Positions 1 through 12,855 of a stretch of DNA of 64,000 nt are shown here, piece by piece (the first letter of the stretch is position 1; each line of letters begins with the position of its first letter). The stretch comes from Tomocerus qinae. Its lineage: Eukaryota > Arthropoda > Collembola > Entomobryomorpha > Tomoceridae. Both the position numbers and the translations under genes were made by a program. The notes below the pieces were generated by a model, which had not been told where the DNA came from, searched no databases, and saw nothing but the letters and a program-made list of their open reading frames with translations. The DNA lies in NCBI GenBank assembly GCA_020055645.1, contig CM034547.1, positions 36,462,909 through 36,526,908 on the forward strand, read 5' to 3'.

Positions 1-3000
1 ACATATCGTGAATAAATGTACTCATGGTTCCGTCTGATATTGAATTAGCCCCTGTGTTTGGATCTGAGCCGAATGTTGTCCAGTTTAGATCACTGGATAC
101 ATCAAATCCTTCATTTATTTGAGAACGGCTGCCTTCACTTGATGCAGGAGTGATGGTAGAGTATGAATGCACTCGCTTAGATCCAATTACTACGAAATTC
201 AAAAACTAATTATGTTTCAGAACTAAGTGATACTAATATAGTTTAGTGAAAAATGTCAAAAGACAAACTTACACTGGTACAAAAATTGGTGAATATCTCT
301 CACTATTGCTTGAGGCTGTTTTCTAGAATCGGGAACTTTAGACCAACATTCCGATATAACGCGATGTACTTCTAGAGGACATTTTGTTGGACGAGGTAGT
401 CGCCACCCAGTCGAATATTTCTGCAGAGTTTTCAATACGTATATTACAATTATAATTTTCTTACTTTTATGACGTTTGATTTAAAAAATTTAACATTTGC
501 CTACCGATTTGTAGGTAGCATGGGGTAGGTCGTTTGGAGGTTTTTCTCCGTACGAAAAAACTTCCCATAAAGTTGTCCCAACTGCCCATATATCAGCACT
601 GACAAAACTTTTGGCTAAAGATGGTATTTCAAAAAATTCTGGTGGTATCCAATGAACACTGAAAACAAACATTTTTTTACCAAAAACTGGCTAGCTTAAA
701 CTAAATTCATAAATTCAAATGGTCTTACTCATCTGCTGAATAGGTAATTATACTAGGATCAGAAAGTTTGACTATGAATGCGCTTTCACTGTGTTCGTAA
801 ACCATGACATTATGGCACCGTATATTTCCATGTACGATTCCATGGTCTTCCTGCAATCATGACATATACGTCATTACATGTTACTGTGTGCTCTTAAGAG
901 CATTAGCATTTTATTTAACTATTTTTACTATTGAGTTATTTTTTTTCGATTAGTTAAATTCAACAATAAAACTATAACTTACAAGAAACCATATAGCTTT
1001 TGCAATATGACTAGCAGCTTCAATCAGTTCAACAACTTCGACGTGAAGAGAATTTTCTTTCAAATAAATGTCCAGTGGACCAAGAGGCATCCAATCTAAT
1101 ATCAGCGCTTGAGGGTTACCAAGTACAATTCCGCGCAATGCTACTAATGAGTCGCACTGCCATAGTACACATCGGTCTGCCATTTCTAATAGCTCCTATT
1201 ATCACAAAAATATATTTCTCTTTTAGACTCTTTTGCAATATATGGAATTACGATAAGGTATGCCGTAAAGTATTATAGGCCAACCTTCATCATTTTCTCC
1301 TCATTTTCTTTTTTCAAAAATTTGATAGCCACATCCACATTGCTGGTCTTGTTTTGTTTCCAAATAGCCTTGAATATTTTGCAAGTTTTTCCTTCGTATT
1401 CAAACCGTTTTCCTCTGTAAATTTGTAAAGATCGTGCTGAAATACATTGAGGCGCAATTGATGATAGTTCTTGCACTTCTGCACTTTTAGCAGAAAACTT
1501 TTCCGAACGGTTATTTTGTTTACGGCACAACAATAAAGGAGTTCGATCTATACAAAGCAAATGAATAAATACAAGTCACTGTCTCTATTATGTACTACGC
1601 TAACTATAAGTATCATCAAACTATTTCATACATCACGAATTTAATATATTTCTATTAATACTAGACAAAAAATTTGACTAACCGTATTCAGACGGAGGTA
1701 GGCATTCCTTCAATACAAAATCAGTTTCTGGATTTGCAATGAAATGTGAAATTAACTCTAAAACAGAGCTAAATTCTTGTGAATATTTTTCAAGTACATA
1801 TTTTCCTTCTGCGGTGCAATTAATTTCTTTAGTCATTGGGCGACTTCTACAAAAACAAATTTAAAAAGTTAATTTTTTAGTTGATTTAATCCATATTAAC
1901 CTTAAAAGGGTAATTACTGATCTTAATATAATTCTCATAATTAATATCATACTTGTTTTGTAAAATGTAGTCAATGCTGTAGGAATTAAATACAACCGAA
2001 CTTTGTCGTAATATGAAAGAACCAGTAGCAGTTGTCGGATGTTTGGAAAGCTTTTCATACGAAAATTTTTCTCTGAGTTAGAATCAAAATAAATCATCTT
2101 AAGCAAACCATTTTTATATCACCATATTCATAAAATAAGTAGCAAATTAATACGATCCAAAAATTGTAAAATAGAGTATTAAACTTACCCAACAGGTCCA
2201 TGGCATTTAAAAAATTTAAGCAGGCCTAATGAAGGGGTGGGTAGATCTTTGCACAAATTAAACGTCCATTTTTCACATAAACGGTAGTAGCCGTCCAGTA
2301 CGGATACATAAGATTGTACTTGATCAATAGATTTGAACTTAAAGCATATTGGAATTCCATTTTTTCTTGAAATCTCAGCCGTACAGTCTCCCCTCATAGA
2401 AATGAAGCACAAATCTTCTACAGAGCAAATGTGTTCCCACTACAAAAAAAAATACTTAGCTGAACCCATACAAGTTTGTAGTTTATTGGTTAAATTCTAC
2501 ATTATTTGATATCATAAAACTCAAATGTTACATTTTGTTTTCCAATGTAGGCGATAGAAACCCCTGGTTGATCAGGATGAAATGGGTCCACTCGAATTGT
2601 AGCCGGGTATTCTTCTTCCTTATAGGTCATAGCGTGGTATTCCTCCACCAAATATCTGGGAGCTAATTCTTCTACTTGACTGATATACTGCTCTTTTATA
2701 TATTTAGCACTAGCAACGTTGTGATGACGGTCTATTTGAAGTAATTTTGTCAATTGTTCATGAATTCGTTTTTTAAGGAAAAACATATGCTGCTTGTAAA
2801 TGCATTTGGGGATAAACTGGCGGTAGTTCGTTTCAACGTATTCTCTCGCTAGTCCGTCTTCAATGATCGTTCTAAACATATCCGTCACACATAATCCGAG
2901 GGCTTCACATTTCGTTTGATCTTGGATCACTTCCGGAATGTCTCCATGCAACAAATCGTGTCGAATTTGATGAAATAAGTAATCAAAAGAATTTTCATCC

Positions 3001-3275
3001 ACTCGACTTAAATGAGGGAGAGATGGTACTTTGAATCGAAGCCGGAACTCTACTTGGTAGAACTGAGTTCCATCAAATTTGAAACAAGGGGCTAGCCAAA
3101 TCCCTGAAGACTTTCCTATTCTGAGTGAAAACAGATGAAGAGCTACTGGTCGTAATTGAAGATGTTTGGCAACGATTTTGCACACATCTTCGGCTGTCAA
3201 TTTGTCAGTAATAGGAACGTCGAAATTCTTGCCTCCTTTGTTATACAGATACACTACTATTCCGTTAGAGTCCAT
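1..3275 (-). CDS. hop: Janus kinase (JAK, hopscotch family), 5' two-thirds of the gene
   Basis: Cytoplasmic tyrosine kinase that couples cytokine receptors to STAT. Nine exons are visible on the minus strand: 3275-2532, 2439-2189, 1846-1683, 1547-1285, 1195-983, 850-729, 658-505, 420-273 and 189-1 (continuing off the window). All junctions keep frame, giving about 749 residues. Exon 1 encodes an N-terminal FERM domain (residues 1 to about 300). Exons 2-3 match the SH2-like region. Exons 4-8 form the JH2 pseudokinase: VAIKF with the beta-3 lysine at K462, GPLDIYL, HGNIR in place of HRD (552-556), SDPS in place of DFG (575-578), WIPPEF and DIWAVGTTLWEVFSYG. Exon 9 starts the linker to the active JH1 kinase, which is not in the window. 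An in-frame stop at 2502 lies in intron 1 if the GTAACA donor at 2531 is used; that donor and GTTGGC at 1284 are the weakest. Family assignment is firm; the symbol is by orthology. Confidence 0.93.
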
Positions 3276-3529
3276 TGGTCACACTGTTAAAGAAAAAATT
3301 GGTTTTGATCATCATTTATCAATAAAATATGTCACTTGATCATCGAGGAGATTATCTTTGTACAAATGTATACTATTATAGCCGTTACTGACTGTAAGAC
3401 GCACAACCAACCGGTTCAAGAACTGACGAAGTTAATATTTTCTGTTATCTATTTCAGATTGGATAGAAGCAAATGCAACTGCAAAAACAACTGCCGGAAG
3501 AAACGCAAACGGAACATTGGTTTCGAAAG
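3276..3529. promoter_or_regulatory. Head-to-head interval between JAK and the C1orf43 homologue
   Basis: Only 254 bp separate the two start codons. On the minus strand a pyrimidine-rich acceptor (TTTCTTTAACAG) ends at 3284, eight bases before the JAK ATG. On the plus strand another (TCTGTTATCTATTTCAG) ends at 3457, upstream of the C1orf43-type start. If both are used, 3285-3456 is intronic for both genes. Each 5' untranslated exon would then lie inside or beyond its neighbour, so this is not a simple bidirectional promoter. The acceptors are seen; their use is inferred. Confidence 0.5.
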
Positions 3530-6274
3530 ATGGCTCAACAACTTTCTGGCGGTACGTTGGTTATCATCATCGCTGGAGGAGTCCTAACCTTTCTTTTATT
3601 ATTCATCTTCGCAAAAAGACAAATTATGAGATTCACCTTGAGATCTCATCGGGGACCTCATGCGCCTTTAGGTGCTGATGCTAATAAGGTGAGATACTGT
3701 GCTACTACTTATAACATAACTAACACCCGAACAGCGAACATAAACCATGGAATATCTGATCTAATGCTGATACATTATGATATACATAGGCTAGCTTGAT
3801 CCAAGACTCTTGGAATATTTAAACTCTGACTCTTACTTTTCATCACATTTGACAAAATCTAAAGATTTTATACTCATGAATGACTCATGTCCGAGACCGA
3901 CTGGCTACTGTATGTATAGATTTTTGGTTTTGGTATCATATACCTACAGACGCGGCAGTGTTATAAGCAAGGCATGAAAAACAATTCGGACTATAATATC
4001 ACTTGTGTGTTGTGTCACTAGACTTTAGACACGTACTTTAGATGAAGGCAGTCTAAGCTTACTAAAGTCCAGATTGTACACATTATATACTGAATTGTTC
4101 ATGATTTCCCCTTTTCTTCGCCCTTTGAATAGTTTGAATATTAAAAGACTACGACTAGTATTTTATTGTAATTGTAATACCTGCATTGCATATAAACAAT
4201 AAGTACGGATAAGCAAGCAAATAAAATGATAAAGATAAAATAAGATAAGATAAAATGTTTTGGGGGAAACGCTGTCAAGTGTGTCAAGTAAAAAATTGGG
4301 TTTTTAACACCTTTATCTTGTGGTACTAGGCTGGGGAAAAAGTATTCTAATTTATGGTCAGGGTCAGGGTAATTTTGCCTTTTAGTGAGGTAATATTGGC
4401 TCACATAGTAAATAAAAACCAAAAAAAATTTTTTGTGCTTTTGAGACAAACTACTTGATTTAGTCTTTCATGCTCACACTTAGCTCAAAACAATCCGCTA
4501 AATAATACGCTTAATGTCACAGTGTCAAGTTTACTCATTTGCTGAAACTGTATCTAACTTGTATTTTGTATGCATAAAAATTCCGTATTTGTATTTACAA
4601 CATATTTCGCGAACACCCTGTAGATATAATATGATAATTTGATTAGAGATCCAAAAATGGTCAAAACATTTAAACAATAAATATCGGTTGGATTGGACCA
4701 AACGGGCCGCAGGTAAATATCAAGAAGTGTACATGTCCACTTGTTGCCAAAAATATATTATATTATGTAAATCGAAATAGCAGATGTAAGCAAAATAAAA
4801 TTGTTCCTCTCTAGCCCGACTCGAGTGGGGCTTGCCTTGTTCGAAGTTAAAAGTAAATATCAAGTATACAATATACAATTCAATTACTTGATCTTGATAC
4901 GTGTTTTGATGTTGGATTCTCCAAACGAATCAAAATGCAAAAACATTCAGGCATTTGAATTTTAAATATCGTTTCCTGCTAAAACGTGATAATTTTCTTG
5001 GATTCGCTACAATTTTAAGCAGAATTGAAACGATGTGGTATGTTTAATATTGAGTTGGTCAATATAAAATAAATATTAAAGCTTATTTTATTTTGTTATG
5101 TTAACAAAATGTTCAATTCAGCATCATTTTGGCATCATTTTGGTTTATAGCGTTTTAACTAAGCACCCAACAAGTTGCAGACGCGCTTCTCTGAAAAATC
5201 TGTGATAGTTATTCAAAACTGTTGAATAAAACATGAAAAGATTCGAATCTTCAAGATAAGCTGCTCAAAAACACATTTGGATTCATTGTTTTATTGCACC
5301 AAATCCCTCGATGATGTCTATTTGCTGTGTCATCCTCCTATATTTTTCTTCTGATTCTAATCTTTTACTGCATTGGACGACTGGACCATTTAACGAATAC
5401 ATTATCAAAATTAATTCTAATTTTCAATTTTATGTATCTAGTCTTTGCGGAGGGAAATTCTACGTCGCATTGATGCCTTGCAAAAAATAACATACGAGCC
5501 ACAAATTTTGCGAGATGACGTCGCTGGCAAATACTCAAAAGAAGGAACTGTAAAGCCATGTCATTACTACAGAATGAAGGCCGTTGATGATGCTAAAACT
5601 TTAGGTGATATTTTATCTCATACATACACACCTGTCTGTATTATAACTGTACATTTTCGACTTTGGTTTGCAGAATGAAAAAACAAAACTAAAAAAATTG
5701 TACACTCTTTTTCAGAAATGAGCATAGTAAAGAAGAAATTAGGGAAGAGACATTCTTTCGAAAGTCTTCGCTCTTATTTCATTTTAATTCTGACACCTCA
5801 AGTTGATCCAAGAGTAGTGCATCAGTTTTGCGACCTTTATGAGGCTTCTCGATATAACCCAAAGCCTTTTAATGAAGAGGAATATAAAGCGTTTTGCTTG
5901 CTTTTACGACAACTTCGTAGCGCGTAAGCAATTTAATATTTCGTTGTTTTTGGTTTTTGCTTAATGTATATCTTTAGTAGAATAAGAATTATAAATAATA
6001 TATTTGCCTACACAGGGTGGTCACTTTACAACCTAAGTGCAGCGTCCGCAGCCCTGCGAAATCTGCCAAAGCACCTCCGCCTCAAATGCCATCAGCAGTA
6101 ATATTACAAAATGAGGAGAAAACTGGTTCACTTGCCGCACCTTACATTCGTCGACTGACGAAGAAAGACAAAAGCAAATGGAATCCTAACGATGAGGAAC
6201 AAGCTCTATGTCACTCCAACACGTTGCATGAAATTTCAGTCATTTCCGATAAGGACGAATCGACGGTTGTATGA
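3530..6274 (+). CDS. C1orf43 (NICE-3) homologue, single-pass membrane protein
   Basis: Four exons: 3530-3688, 5442-5604, 5716-5923 and 6016-6274 (TGA), in consistent phase, encoding 262 residues; human C1orf43 is 253. A hydrophobic segment at residues 9-28 is followed by FIFAKRQIMRF and RGPHAPLG, which closely match the human juxtamembrane sequence. Exon 2 carries LRREILRRIDALQKITYEPQ, also conserved. Exon 3 has LRSYFILIL and YEASRYNPKPFNEEEY. The basic, proline-containing tail in exon 4 is less conserved. I prefer the ATG at 3530 because its context is stronger and it aligns with the human start; an in-frame ATG at 3473 would add 19 residues. In vertebrates the protein has been linked to phagocytosis and endomembranes; its insect role is unknown to me. 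An AATAAA lies near 6355. Confidence 0.9.
3689..5441 (+). other. Intron 1 of the C1orf43 homologue (1.75 kb)
   Basis: GTGAGA donor and TATCTAG acceptor bound an AT-rich intron. It contains short A-rich low-complexity sequence (about 4195-4255). I see no second gene, RNA gene or complete transposon in it. Confidence 0.75.
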
Positions 6275-7622
6275 TATTAAGTTCCATATAGATGTGGTCT
6301 TTAGTCTGTACAACAAAATCGCTCATTTTCGGCTAATGTCACCCTGTAAGTGTAAATAAATTTTACATTTTTAATATATGATGTATTTATTAAATACTAT
6401 ATTTATGTCAATTTAAGAATAATTAATGATGTTAAACTGCCTTGCAATTATATATCTAATGTCATATATATTTAATACTATTTAGTGTTTAGTGTTCTAC
6501 TTTACTAATTCCATTTTCCACTTTCGATTTCTTAGTACTGTCAACTGTAACTGTAACTGTGCCCTTAATGAAAGGCGTAAAGTAATAATACCACTAAACA
6601 TGAAAAACAAGTAGAATTTTGCTACAAAAAAGTGGTTAGAAATTCAAAATACTGATTTAGATATGAGAACCTTCCAATTCGTATTGAATGACTAAAAAAT
6701 GATTATAAAAGTCATTCAGTCATTTGACATTTGGATCACAATAGCCATTAATTAAACAGTAGCAAGTATAGCATTTTTGTAATATTATGAAAGTAATATT
6801 TATACTATTTACTGTCATAGTTGTCATTTATTGTAAATTACCAAGTTCAAAGATTGTTTAAAGTTTCGGCCTTATCTTAGATGTTAGATGTGGATGACGA
6901 AATTAAATATTGATTTTAAAAAAGGTTACTTTTATATTAACGGATTATATTATTATTATTATAATTTTATATGTAGAATATTATCATATGTAGCATGTAC
7001 ACACAACATGAAAATAACATTGACATTCGGATCAATATTTGATTATTATCTCATGCACATTTAATTTTGATGTTGGATAATGATAGTAATGTGTTATATA
7101 ATATAGTCAATATTGTTTGTTACTAAAATACTAAATAATACAAGATATTTAGTTGATGCTTGATTTTTGATAGGGTGCATTGACATTGATTAATCAAAGT
7201 ATGCTAAATTTGAAAGTGCATAATATAATATGATGTAATGATGAATAATATCAAATAATATTCAAAATTAATAATATACCTTTGACCACCTCAGCATAAA
7301 GCGTTTATGAAGTTGAACTGACTGACGACTGATGTGTACGTTACGTATTAAACCTGAGTTTATTTACACGCGCGTATTTTAATAGCTAGTGCACATCCAA
7401 TCTTAGCTGGTATTTACATTACAATTTGACAATACCATCGCACAGTTACTGAAAAATTGAAGCCACTACACTGATGACAGAAGAACAAAGTTTGTGATAA
7501 TATTTTCAATTCCAAACACAGTCTGAATTTGGTGCTAAAGAAACTGAGATTTGATCATTGGCGCCGAATGGCATAACAACTCAAGCACTATGTAACCCAT
7601 CATAGTTTTGTAAACATAGGGG
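6275..7622. other. 3' UTR and AT-rich intergenic sequence
   Basis: The first 100 bp or so belong to the C1orf43-homologue 3' UTR, with AATAAA near 6355. The remainder is very AT-rich, with ATT/AAT runs around 6940-7260. I see no coding frame or mobile element. Confidence 0.6.
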
Positions 7623-8105
7623 ATGGATGTGTCGCTGTTCTTGGACGTCTGTTCTAACGAATTCTATGGAATTACTTTGTTGGCCGTTACTTATTTTGGT
7701 TTGTTGAGTGCAAAAACGAGTGAAGAAATTGTCCAGTCGATCTCGGAGATTATGGTAATTTCATTTCATAGACAGCATTTATCCTGTGGTGGTTCATAAT
7801 TCACAAACTTATAATATAAACCTACCGTTGCATAAAAGCCATCTTGTCACTACTAATTTTCCAATCTTTAATGTGATCTGTGGACGTGGACCACTGGACC
7901 AGTTATCACTTGCTGATTACATACCGCCGCATTTGACAGTTGGTGAATTATCTCAACTCTCTAGGGTCTGTAGCCTTCCATATTCAGTATTTACTCCATT
8001 GATCCTTATCGTGTCTTAGGCCAGGCCTTCAAACTAAACAAATCATCCGGCGTTTGGACTGACTGTGAAGACGAAATAAAAGTAATTCAAAGCCGAAGAT
8101 CAGAG
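7623..8105 (+). pseudogene. Broken fragment of an unrecognised protein-coding gene
   Basis: A run of coding-like sequence begins at an ATG at 7623 (MDVSLFLDVCSNEFYGITLL...) and continues in a second frame from about 7770 (INLPLHKSHLVTTNFPIF, GRGPLDQLSLADYIPPHLTV). It ends in a third frame at 8026-8105 (QAFKLNKSSGVWTDCEDEIK), followed by a GTATGT donor-like site. The residue composition is unlike the surrounding random frames, so it looks like a real protein. The frame breaks about twice without plausible introns, and I see no continuation downstream. I do not recognise the family. It may be a decayed duplicate whose intact copy lies elsewhere; base-calling errors in a live exon are the alternative. 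Confidence 0.5.
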
Positions 8106-10292
8106 GTATGTAAAGTTATACATTCACATTATTTTTACTTGTACTTATTTTTTTGATTCATGAATGATTACTCAATCTGTGTTTCCCTTTTCACTCATCA
8201 TTTTATCTAAAGACTGTGAATACAAACAAGAACATACATATTATTGTGTTTTTAACCACACGATTCTCAAACTTTGAACTGTTGGGCTTGGATTTCTTTT
8301 GTCTGTCATCACTATTAGACGACTTAAGAAATGTAACCCGACCATCCGTTACGTTTACCGTAATATGACAGCATGATACAGCTAGAAATCAATTTAGCTT
8401 TTATTCTAATCTTTTATTTGTCATTTACGTTGACATCAGCATGCGGCCGAAGTTGGAAGTCATAGATTGGATGTCAGATCATAGCTTCATTTCATGACAA
8501 GATTTCTAGTTTACTATTTCTATTCTACTAGGAAATAAGTGCAATTTGACATTTTAGTGCCAAAAGCTAGGTATTCAGTATTGGATTGGATATGAATTAT
8601 GAAGATAATATAAGTAAAGCATGCTCTTGTTTTGTATGTCTTATATGAATCATCAGAGTATTCAGATTCAGATCAGTCATTACAGTAATCAGTATTCAGT
8701 CAGTATACATATTTTCTTGTTTTAAAAGTAAACCTATAGGCTAATGTTAGGTTGTGTCCAAGTCCAAGGCTAAGTGTGTGAGATAGAGTGGTTAAAGCGT
8801 AAGTGTAAGGGTGTAGTGTAGAGTAGGTAGATGCTGTATGTATGTAATGTAGTATGGTATGTCGTAGCCGCTATGCGCTTGCAGTAGCCATTCTGCATTC
8901 TTGTATTGCACATTGCATAGCTTGAGCTTGACCTGCCGCTCTGGAAAATCTCATGTTACCCTCTTGGACTTAAAGCTATTCCAACCAAATCTACTGTGTT
9001 GTCTTATCTTATGTGTATAGAGGATTTTACCATACTTGTAGTTTTACATAAATAATACAATTGTACTTTGTATTTACCTAGGGGGAATGTGCCCGATACC
9101 GAAATATATGTCGCCCTTTATTTGTGCCTTTACTTATATTTTAACCTCTTTAGTATATTACCGTGCATGCAGGTATACGTTATACACTGTATCGTGTGCA
9201 CAGTATAAACTATGTACTATTATATATTTCTGTGATAAAAGCGTAAGCTATTTTATGCTGCATATAAAAATATTTGCATTCATTTGTACAGAATTTCTGC
9301 AAAATTATGTATATTTATGTACCTATTATAACCATGATTTGATTGATTTGTACTGAGTTCTACAAGAATTCTTAGACATACATATAGTTAGTCAGCATAT
9401 TTTTGAGCACAATTATATTAAAATAGGTTGAACATTGATATGTTTACGAGTGAGGCGATAATAAATAGTAATATTTACAAGGAATAGGACTTACCGACTA
9501 TTATTTAAAATATCTTTTTTAAATGTATAATGTGGTTTGGGATTAAAATGTTTGTCTATGGGTGTACGATGCGATGATACACATGCTTCATTTGTGTATT
9601 TCCATCTTATGTATTTGTGAATTTGTTATCTCCTTTCATTTCCATATAATATACTATATACCTCTACCCTCTACCTCATTTATAGGTTAGTATAATACGA
9701 ATACTAATATTAATCCTATTATATTGCTATATCATGACGAGCGACGAGGTGTTTTATTTTGAATAATTTTCAATGTTCATGAAGTCTGTTGGAGTAGTGT
9801 GTGCTGTAATTATGTGAGTGCGTACCGCTGACAATGGCAATAAGTACCTACCTACCTACAAAAGTGAATTAAAATATTCATGGAGAATTTGACTGATTTT
9901 GGTAAAGACTAAGGTTGATAGGTTTAAATAGTTCTCATTTTTCCAGTTCTCAGTAAAGCTTTAGCTTGGGTTGTACTTAGTACTTGTTTGGAATGAGTTT
10001 TTTTTGCTAGGTCTTTTGTTTCTCAGTTCTTTCATAGCAGTTCTCTCATGCGTGTTTGAATTGTTGCTATAGCTGACTGATTCCAGGTTTTCAATTTTGT
10101 TTAAAACTTTCATATTTCAATTCCAAGTTTACTACTTATGTATATAAATACATGACACAGTAGCTGAAATTCGAACTTGAAAAATCGCATTTTCTTGCAA
10201 CTATTGATAATCAAAGTAATTTTTATTTTCTACTATTAATTTCAGTGTTCTGAATCCATCTTCTCAATCCATCTAAACTAAAATCAAACGCG
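8106..10292. other. Intergenic sequence and cyclin B upstream region
   Basis: AT-rich, with no supported gene; open frames here, such as 9087-9356, are rich in Y, C, F and I and look random. Near the right end there is a TATATAAATA at 10141. A pyrimidine-rich acceptor, TTAATTTCAG, ends at 10245 and implies that the cyclin B mRNA has a spliced 5' untranslated exon somewhere upstream. The promoter itself cannot be placed. Confidence 0.5.
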
Positions 10293-12855
10293 ATGGCCAC
10301 CGCACGTAGTAGGACAAATTCATCTTCTTCGGTAAGTTACATTAGTAATGTCTATGTGTAAGCTGAAGGCAATTTTTGTCTCAAATGATTAAATGCATTA
10401 ATTAAGATTGAGGTTAAATTTTTAACTCTATTGATATGTAGTCGATAATTAATGAATCATTTTATGTGAATGTTTAAATTGTACCTGTACATATTGATAT
10501 AAACTGTTTTAATGGTTAAGGATTGGTTTAGGGTACCAATACTTTGCTGTATTGTGTTAACAGTTTTACATTTATGCAGATATAACATGAGAAAGCTTAT
10601 GGTTGATGGTTTAAATTTGTTGGTCGTATTTATTTAAACACTATTATGTTCCTGACATATTTCTAGGCTTCTAGTATTGGCTCGGACAACGCAGAAATGC
10701 ATTTTAGGAGCACTAAAAATGTGCTTGAACAGGGATCCAAGAATAAGAATATTGTTCAAAGAACCCGTGACGCTTTGGGAGATATAGGAAATCGTTTGAA
10801 GAAAAATGGTGGCAACACCAATGGTAACACAAAGCCTGCTTTTGCAATTGGGAAACCGGCTCTGGGTCTTCAAAATACAGGAAATTTTGCTGTTCCTCTT
10901 GCCCCTGCCCCTAAAGCAGTTCGAAAGGATGCTAATGCAAACAAAAAACCACAAATTTTTAGATCCAATTCTGTTACTGGAAATGGGACATCTCAACAGA
11001 CTAATGCTCAACCTGTTATTGTAAAGCCTAAAGTTGTAAAAGCAAAAGTTTTTACCAATCTGCACAGGTATATTGTGGTAGAACTATTTTTATTTTGCTT
11101 TAATCATTATTATAGTGAGTTCGTTGGGTAGTAATTAATATGGAATCATAGACTTGATAACTGTTGTTTTAGAACTCAATCCTTACAAGTGAAAAATGGA
11201 ACTGCCGAAAAAGAAAATATTCAAGAACAGACAAAGGACCATTCCAGTGTGGAAGAAGAAAGTAATGAACCGAAAGAATACAATGACGAAGTTTCTATAG
11301 GTGCTGTAGTGGATAAGCAGGAATCTGATAAAGCTGATGTTTCCGAAAAAAATTACACCAAAGTTGACAACGAAGAAGTTGGTAAACACAGTGAAGAACT
11401 TTCAACACAACCCCAGATTACAGAACAATGCAGCGTCGTGAGCGAAGCTAAGAAATCTGATTCTGAATCCGTTGTCGAGAATGAAGACAGTCTTCAAATT
11501 GACCTTATGGAAAATGGATTTTCCTCGAAAAGGTTTGGTGTGATCGACATTGATGCAAATGATGAAGACAATTACTTTTTGGTCTCGCAGTACATAGTTG
11601 ATATTTGCGATTATTTGTTTGATTTGGAGGTATTTCTTTAAATGAAAATTGTGTATTGTATTTAATATCGATCTATTAAATTTTGACTTGCTTGTGAGAT
11701 AAATTTTAAATGAAATTAATTTTCTTACTCCTTTTTTAGAAAAAGTATCCTATTAAGATCAGGTACCTGGAGGGTCGGTTGGTTAACTCAAGAATGAGAG
11801 CTGTTTTGATGGATTGGCTAGTAGAAGTACACAATCAATTCAAATTCGCTCCTGAAACTCTGTACATTGCCACAAAAACAATGGATAGATATCTACAGGT
11901 AATATTTGCTAACAGTCGTTCAGTAATTATATTACGATTTTCAATTTTCCAAATGAAGTTATCTACCATTCATTTATGTTTTAGATTGACCGAAGTATCA
12001 CGAGAAAACAACTGCAACTAGTAGGCGTAACTGCTATGTACATAGCTGCTAAGTTTGAAGAGGTTTGCACACCGACTGTACTTGATTTCGCTGCTGTGAG
12101 TGACAATGCTTTTTCTTCCTCCGATGTGTTAAAAATGGAGGAGACTATGCTGAGAGCGCTGGGATACGATTTGGCTCCTCCTCCCTCGTGCTTTTTCTTG
12201 AGACGCTTTTCGAAAGCCGCATCGGTACGTTTTTCAAAATACTCTTAATTCTTTTATCCCTTCGTATAATTGTTCGTCATTAATAAAGTCATAATAATAA
12301 TATATTATAATTTGGTTATTTAATAGTCATCAATTCAGCTTCATGGACTGGCAAAATATATCATGGAATTGGCCCTTGTTGACTATGCGGCTGCTCACCT
12401 CTTTCCTTCTGAACAAGCAGCCGGCGCTCTTTCCTTGGCCATGTTGTAAGGAAATTTTAATTATTTGAAAATTTTCGAATATATAGTTGTTTTTAATGCA
12501 TTTATTTGTCTTGTGACAGAGTTCTGGAGAAGAAACCTCTTGTTGAAGCCTGGAATTGTACGATGCAGCATTACAGTAAAACCACATTGCAAAGTTTGGC
12601 TCCTATAATTACAGTGATGTCTGGCGTTTTGTCCAGAGCCCACGAAGAACCAACTAAATTACAGGTATTTTAATTATCACTGTTAAACTATTCCTACAAA
12701 ATGTTTTTTACAAATACTAAAATTTTGCGATTTTTTAGGCTGTTACTAATAAGTATTCCCGAGCTCGAGCATTTAAAGTAAGCAAACTGCCAGAACTTAG
12801 TGTTGAAGAATGGAAAGGAAGAGTTGCTAAAGAACTTATTTTATATAAGCAGTGA
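10293..12855 (+). CDS. CycB: G2/M-specific cyclin B
   Basis: Regulatory subunit of CDK1 that drives entry into mitosis. Eight exons: 10293-10331, 10667-11067, 11173-11629, 11740-11898, 11985-12224, 12327-12445, 12520-12664 and 12739-12855 (TGA). All phases fit, encoding 558 residues. The destruction box RDALGDIGN (residues 47-55) marks it for APC/C-dependent degradation. The N-terminal cyclin fold starts with MRAVLMDWLVEVH (318-330) and continues with TKTMDRYLQ, AMYIAAKFEE and LRALGYDL. The C-terminal fold has LAKYIMELALVDY and ends near KYSRARAFKVSKLPEL. Between the destruction box and cyclin box lies an unusually long E/D/S-rich spacer (about residues 148-270), which accounts for the large size. 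The destruction box and DYAAAHLFPSEQAAGA region fit cyclin B better than A or B3. The start has G at -3 and +4. Confidence 0.95.

Noticed and set aside
4615-4625. ACCCTGTAGAT, matching the first 11 bases of miR-10
   Set aside because: The match stops there, the flanks do not fold into an obvious hairpin, and the word resembles common transposon ends in insects.
10634-11065. 143-codon open frame antisense to cyclin B exon 2
   Set aside because: Shadow of the cyclin B coding exon; the sense frame is clearly the real one.
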